Origin: Vicinamibacteria bacterium
Lineage (GTDB): Bacteria; Acidobacteriota; Vicinamibacteria; Vicinamibacterales; UBA2999
Assembly (NCBI GenBank): GCA_025924295.1
Contig: JAICEG010000145.1
Location: forward strand, 1-11,010
Length of the DNA: 11,010 nt
Direction: 5' to 3'
Shown: piece after piece, positions 6,150 to 11,010 of the stretch
Layout of the letters: every line of letters begins with the position of its first letter
How positions within the stretch are numbered: position 1 is the stretch's first letter
Program-made: the position numbers and the translations under genes
Notes under the pieces: model-generated
Database searches by the model: none
What the model was told of the DNA's origin: nothing
The model's input: only the letters and a program-made list of their open reading frames with translations

Positions 6150-9083
6150 GTGGCGATCGCAGACCAATCATCGAAGCCCCGTAATCCGCTGATCGTTCGC
6201 GGAGCGCGGACGCACAATCTCAAGAACGTCGACGTCACACTGCCCGCGGGGAAGCTGGTGATCATCACCGGTGTCAGCGGGTCAGGGACGTCGTCGCTCG
6301 CGTTCGACACCATCTACGCCGAAGGGCAGCGGCGGTATGTCGAGTCGCTGTCGGCCTACGCACGCCAGTTTCTCGAGCGGATGGAGAAGCCGGACGTGGA
6401 TCGCATCGAGGGCATCTGCCCCGCGATTGCGATTCGCCAGAAGAACAGCGTCCGGAACCCGCGCTCGACGGTCGGCACCACGACCGAGATTCACGACTAC
6501 ATGCGGCTGCTGTTTGCTCGCGTGGGCAGGACGTTCTGTCGGCAATGTGGCCAGGAAGTCGTTCGCGAAACGGCCGAGGTCGTAGCGAGGCAGCTGGGTG
6601 AGCTGCCGGCGGGCACGCGGCTGCTGATTGGCTTCGAGATTCCGGTCGTGTCGATTCCCGCGACCTCGCCGTCTGCGTCTGACGGCGAGAACGGCGATGA
6701 CGGTGAGACCGAAGAGCTCATGCCGGCGAGGAACGGCGTCGATGGAATCACCGAAACGCTCAACGGGCTGCGCCGCCGGGGGTTCGGACGCCTGCTCATC
6801 GATGGCAAGGCAGTTGTCTTCGAGGAGATTGAAGCCGCGACACTCGGATCACGCACGACGCTGGAAGTCGTCGTCGACCGGGTCAAGGTCGACGGCGATC
6901 TGCGCAGTCGCCTGACCGACTCGATCGAAACGTCCTACCGCGAGGGCGGGGGAGCCGCGTTCGCCATTGTCCTTGGGGACTCGAAGGACACAGCCGAAAG
7001 CCCGGAGCCGAAAGCCGGGAGACTGGTGTTCTCCGAGCGCTTCGAGTGCCGCGCCTGCGGGATTACCTACGAGACGCCGCAGCCCCGCTTGTTCTCGTTC
7101 AACAACCCGTTCGGCGCGTGCCCGACGTGCCACGGCTTCGGCAACGTCATCGAGCTCGACATGGACCTGGTCGTGCCCGACTCGTCGCTGTCGATCAATC
7201 AGGGCGCAATCGAGCCGTGGAGCAAGCCGCACTATCGTGCGCAGCTTGCGGAGTTGAAACGCGCAGGGCGGAAGGCCGGCATCCATCTCGACATCCCCTG
7301 GAACGAGCTCTCTGACGATGAGAGGCGGTTTGTCGTCGAGGGCGATGGCGACTACGAAGGCATTCGCGGCTTCTTCCGGTGGCTCGAGCGGAAGAAATAC
7401 AAGGTCCACGTCCGTGTTTTCCTCAGCCGGTATCGCGGCTACCTGGCGTGTCCCGATTGCGGCGGCGCCCGGTTGCGGCGTGAAGCGCGCAACATCCGCG
7501 TCGGCGGGCGGACCGTCGATGAAGTCTCTGCCCTTACGGTGGACGCGGCCAGCAAGTTCTTCGCTGAGCTGCAGCTGTCTGAGAAGGAGTCGGCTGTCGC
7601 TGACAAGGTCCTGCGCGAGATTCGCCGCCGGCTGTCGTTTCTGAGCGACGTCGGACTGGACTACCTGACGCTCGATCGTTTGTCGTCGACATTGTCGGGA
7701 GGCGAGTCGCAACGCATCAATCTCGCCACGTCGCTCGGCTCGGCGCTCGTCGGCACACTGTACGTGCTGGATGAGCCGTCGATCGGCTTGCACGCGCGCG
7801 ACAACCAGCGGCTCATCGAGATCCTTCGTCAGCTTCGCGATCAGGGCAACACTGTCCTGGTGGTCGAGCACGACGAAGACATGATTCGCGTCGCCGATCA
7901 CATCGTCGACCTGGGTCTCGGCGCGGGAGAGCAGGGCGGCCGCATCGTCTACTCGGGCGATCTGCCTGGTCTGCTCCAGGAGGCGCGGTCGCTCACCGCC
8001 AAGTACCTGCGTAACGAGCTGGCGATTCCGGTGCCATCTCCGCGCAGGAAAGGCATCGGCCAGAAGATTCGACTGACAGGCGCGCGCGAGCACAACCTGA
8101 AAGACATCGACGTCCAGATTCCACTGAACACGCTGACGTGTGTGACCGGCGTCAGCGGATCGGGCAAGTCCACGCTGGTTCACGACGTGCTGTATGCGGC
8201 GATCAAGCGCGCGAAGAGCGACTGGGATCGACGGGTCGGCACGTTCAGCGAGCTCGAAGGGCTCGAATACATCACCGACGTGGCGCTGGTTGACCAGACG
8301 CCGATCGGACGCACGCCGCGTTCGAATCCGGTGACGTATCTGAAGGCGTTCGATCCGATCAGGGAGCTCTTCTCGCTGACGAAGGACGCGCGGGCGCGTG
8401 GGCTGACCGCGAGCCACTTCTCCTTCAACGTTCCTGGCGGCCGATGTGAGGCGTGCCAGGGCGAGGGCGAGGTGCGCGTCGAGATGCAGTTCCTCGCCGA
8501 TGTGTTCGTGCCGTGCGACCAGTGCGACGGGAAGCGTTTCAAGCCGCAGGTGCTCGAGGTGCGGTACCGCGGCAAGTCGGTGCATCAGGTCCTGGAGATG
8601 ACCGTGCGCGAAGCGCTGGCGTTTTTCAGCACGTCGCCGAAGGTGCTCCGCCGGCTGCAGGTGCTCGACGAGATCGGCCTGGGGTATCTGCGACTGGGGC
8701 AGCCGGCAACGACGCTCTCGGGTGGTGAAGCGCAGCGAATCAAGATTGCCGCGCACCTGTCGTCGTTCGGCGGTGAGCGCGTGCTCTACATCCTCGACGA
8801 ACCGACGACCGGTCTGCACTTCGACGACATCGCGAAGCTGCTGGCGGCGTTCAGAAAGCTTGTCGAGGCCGGGCACACGCTGCTCGTGATCGAACACAAC
8901 CTCGACGTGATCAAGACGGCGGACTACATCATCGATCTGGGTCCTGAGGGAGGGGCAGCGGGCGGCGAGGTCGTCGCGACCGGCACGCCGGAACAGATCG
9001 TCCAGGTCGAGGCGTCGCACACCGGGCGAGCCCTTCGCGATGTTCTTGCTGCGGGTCGCTCGAATGCCTACGCCGCACGATAA
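6150..9083 (+). CDS. uvrA: UvrA, excinuclease ABC subunit A (variant first Walker A)
   Basis: UvrA is the damage sensor of nucleotide excision repair. It dimerises, scans DNA with UvrB and loads UvrB at bulky lesions. The 977-residue protein has the full two-ABC architecture. First half: Walker A 41-48, zinc cysteines 300/303 and 324/327, signature LSGGESQR 515-522, Walker B LYVLDE 537-542. Second half: Walker A 667-674 with Lys673, zinc cysteines 766/769 and 789/792, LSGGEAQR 856-863, Walker B LYILDE 879-884. The oddity is the first Walker A, GVSGSGTSS: Thr47 (ACG, 6288-6290) replaces the Lys equivalent to E. coli Lys37. An acidic Ser/Asp/Glu-rich insert (~173-190) lies in the UvrB-binding region. 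The GTG at 6150 is preferred over the ATG at 6039: AGGAA lies nine bases before it and homologous sequence begins just after. Gene ends 68 bases before mpg. Confidence 0.95.
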   Translation: MAIADQSSKPRNPLIVRGARTHNLKNVDVTLPAGKLVIITGVSGSGTSSLAFDTIYAEGQRRYVESLSAYARQFLERMEKPDVDRIEGICPAIAIRQKNSVRNPRSTVGTTTEIHDYMRLLFARVGRTFCRQCGQEVVRETAEVVARQLGELPAGTRLLIGFEIPVVSIPATSPSASDGENGDDGETEELMPARNGVDGITETLNGLRRRGFGRLLIDGKAVVFEEIEAATLGSRTTLEVVVDRVKVDGDLRSRLTDSIETSYREGGGAAFAIVLGDSKDTAESPEPKAGRLVFSERFECRACGITYETPQPRLFSFNNPFGACPTCHGFGNVIELDMDLVVPDSSLSINQGAIEPWSKPHYRAQLAELKRAGRKAGIHLDIPWNELSDDERRFVVEGDGDYEGIRGFFRWLERKKYKVHVRVFLSRYRGYLACPDCGGARLRREARNIRVGGRTVDEVSALTVDAASKFFAELQLSEKESAVADKVLREIRRRLSFLSDVGLDYLTLDRLSSTLSGGESQRINLATSLGSALVGTLYVLDEPSIGLHARDNQRLIEILRQLRDQGNTVLVVEHDEDMIRVADHIVDLGLGAGEQGGRIVYSGDLPGLLQEARSLTAKYLRNELAIPVPSPRRKGIGQKIRLTGAREHNLKDIDVQIPLNTLTCVTGVSGSGKSTLVHDVLYAAIKRAKSDWDRRVGTFSELEGLEYITDVALVDQTPIGRTPRSNPVTYLKAFDPIRELFSLTKDARARGLTASHFSFNVPGGRCEACQGEGEVRVEMQFLADVFVPCDQCDGKRFKPQVLEVRYRGKSVHQVLEMTVREALAFFSTSPKVLRRLQVLDEIGLGYLRLGQPATTLSGGEAQRIKIAAHLSSFGGERVLYILDEPTTGLHFDDIAKLLAAFRKLVEAGHTLLVIEHNLDVIKTADYIIDLGPEGGAAGGEVVATGTPEQIVQVEASHTGRALRDVLAAGRSNAYAAR

Positions 9084-9084
9084 A

Positions 9085-9172
9085 TGTAATGGGGTCGGGG
9101 GTCATTTGAAGAGGACACCCTCGCCCTGGCCGGCGAGGGTGTCCTGATCAAATGACCCCCGACCCCATTACA
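9085..9172. repeat. Long imperfect inverted repeat (REP/MITE-like palindrome)
   Basis: Two 41-base arms, 9085-9125 and 9132-9172, are complementary at 39 of 41 positions and enclose a 6-base loop (CTGGCC). The only mismatches are two adjacent pairs (9110/9147 and 9111/9146). Each arm contains GGGGTC directly followed by GGGGGTC on one strand. The element starts one base after the uvrA stop codon, runs through the whole intergenic gap and ends 21 bases inside mpg, supplying that gene's ATG. The form resembles REP/REPIN or MITE-like elements mobilised by a transposase elsewhere, though only this copy is in the window. No target-site duplication is clear. It lacks a T-run on either side, so it is not a standard terminator, although the RNA would form a very stable hairpin. 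Confidence 0.9.
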
Positions 9173-9781
9173 AAATCGTTTTACGCGCGGCCCACGCTAA
9201 CCGTTGCTGCCGAGTTGATCGGCAAGGTCCTCGTGCACGAGACGCGCGCGGGCATCGCAGCGGGGATGATCGTCGAGGTCGAGGCCTATATCGGCGAAGA
9301 CGATCCTGCGTGTCACGCGGCACCCGGGCCCACGAAGCGCAACGCACCGTTATATGGCCCGCCGGGACACGCCTACGTCTACTTGAACTACGGTATTCAC
9401 AACCTGGTGAACGCAGTCACCGAGGCCGAAGGCTCACCGGCCGCCGTGCTCATCCGCGCGCTCGAGCCGCTCGACGGAATCGAGCTGATGCAGCGACGCC
9501 GCTCGCGTGGCAACGGCCCAGTCGATCTCGCTGGCCTCTGTCGCGGGCCGGGCAATCTCACGCAGGCGCTCGGCATCACGCTGAAGCAGAATCGGTCGGA
9601 TCTCAGTCGCGGCCCACTGTGGATCGAAGATCGCGGGCTCTCCCCCGGAACGGCGTCGTGGAGCAGAAGGATTGGCATTCGCGTCGGCGTCGAGCGTCCG
9701 TGGCGGTGCGCGCTCGTCGGCCACCCCGCGGTCTCGGGACGCCCACCTTCGCCTTTCGGGCTTCGGCGGGCAGGGAAATGA
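9152..9781 (+). CDS. mpg: DNA-3-methyladenine glycosylase, AAG/MPG family
   Basis: This enzyme removes alkylated and deaminated purines (3-methyladenine, 7-methylguanine, hypoxanthine) by base flipping, starting base excision repair. The 209-residue protein carries the family's active-site residues by comparison with human AAG: catalytic Glu44 (Glu125) in VEVEAY, Tyr46 (Tyr127), His55 (His136), intercalating Tyr80 (Tyr162), Asn87 (Asn169) and Arg102 (Arg182). Homology begins at about SFYARPTL (9-16). The first residues (MTPDPIT) are encoded by the right arm of the inverted repeat 9085-9172, as is the ATG itself. There is no close ribosome site, only GAGGG about 12 bases upstream inside the hairpin arm. 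The C-terminal end (~197-209) is Pro/Arg-rich, reads unlike the family and lies in an imperfect dyad (9741-9771). It follows uvrA and its stop overlaps a short frame leading to leuC. Confidence 0.93.
   Translation: MTPDPITKSFYARPTLTVAAELIGKVLVHETRAGIAAGMIVEVEAYIGEDDPACHAAPGPTKRNAPLYGPPGHAYVYLNYGIHNLVNAVTEAEGSPAAVLIRALEPLDGIELMQRRRSRGNGPVDLAGLCRGPGNLTQALGITLKQNRSDLSRGPLWIEDRGLSPGTASWSRRIGIRVGVERPWRCALVGHPAVSGRPPSPFGLRRAGK
9741..9771. repeat. Imperfect dyad over the end of mpg
   Basis: Arms 9741-9753 and 9759-9771 match at about 9 of 13 positions around a 5-base centre. The sequence, with GCCC...TTCGCC and GGCTTCGGCGGGC, looks like dispersed GC-rich palindromes found between genes in some GC-rich bacteria. 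It encodes the atypical last residues of MPG. No second copy is present in the window. Confidence 0.3.
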
Positions 9782-9811
9782 ATCTGCTACGATGAAAGTT
9801 CACGAAGACTG

Positions 9812-9814
<3 letters not shown>
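9778..9814 (+). promoter_or_regulatory. Chain of overlapping stop/start codons linking mpg to leuC
   Basis: Three overlaps follow each other. The mpg stop overlaps an ATG as ATGA (9778-9781). That ATG opens MNLLR-stop (9778-9795), which overlaps a second ATG as ATGA (9792-9795). The second opens MKVHED-stop (9792-9812), which overlaps the leuC ATG as TGATG (9810-9814). AGGGA sits just ahead of the first ATG, while leuC itself lacks a good ribosome site. The sequence facts are certain. A role in coupled translation, or sensing of leucine through the CTG-CTA pair, is inference; no attenuator hairpin is seen. Confidence 0.35.

Positions 9815-11010
<1,196 letters not shown>

Noticed and set aside
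5976..6167. Upstream extension of the antiporter frame to 6167
   Set aside because: The added residues are Cys/Arg-rich and not membrane-like. The homologous N-terminus begins at 5975, and the extension would overlap the uvrA start.
6849..9020. A 723-codon open frame on the minus strand across uvrA
   Set aside because: It is the antisense shadow of uvrA. Its translation is Arg/Asp/Leu-rich with no recognisable domain, while the plus strand encodes a full UvrA.
9085..9172. The inverted repeat as a Rho-independent terminator of uvrA
   Set aside because: The stem is far longer than usual, no T-run follows it on the plus strand, and it extends into the next gene. A repeat element fits better, though it might still affect transcription.

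Overview
This is a GC-rich bacterial chromosomal window of housekeeping and accessory genes. Gene content, the UvrA and LeuC types, and the GC-rich codon use suggest a free-living GC-rich bacterium. An Acidobacteriota-like lineage is my best guess, but it is only an impression because no rRNA or marker phylogeny can be run here.

Layout from left to right. Bases 1-541 are poorer in GC, hold no gene I can support, and lie immediately 3' of a tRNA-Thr(CGT) gene on the minus strand (542-617). An MFS transporter (737-1999) and a HemG-like flavodoxin (2109-2714) follow on the plus strand. A secreted or periplasmic peroxiredoxin (2807-3394) lies convergent to them on the minus strand, and two hairpins separate the converging ends. 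Divergent from the peroxiredoxin is an AlkD-family DNA glycosylase (3485-4171). It converges on a CPA2/YbaL-type cation:proton antiporter (4260-5975, minus), with a bulged terminator hairpin between them. Divergent from the antiporter is uvrA (6150-9083). After it come, on the same strand, an AAG/MPG-type 3-methyladenine DNA glycosylase (9152-9781) and leuC (from 9812, running off the right end).

Three of the eight protein genes repair damaged DNA: AlkD, UvrA and MPG. Two of these are alkyl-base glycosylases of unrelated fold. Peroxide defence (peroxiredoxin) and cation/pH homeostasis (antiporter) lie beside them. The rest are ordinary metabolic or transport genes, and I see no complete defence, mobile or biosynthetic system.

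The details most worth a second look are at small scale. (1) A 41-bp-arm near-perfect inverted repeat fills the uvrA-mpg gap and supplies the start codon and first residues of MPG. (2) The first Walker A of UvrA has Thr in place of the invariant Lys. (3) mpg is linked to leuC by a chain of three overlapping stop/start codons through two very short reading frames, the first reading Met-Asn-Leu-Leu-Arg.
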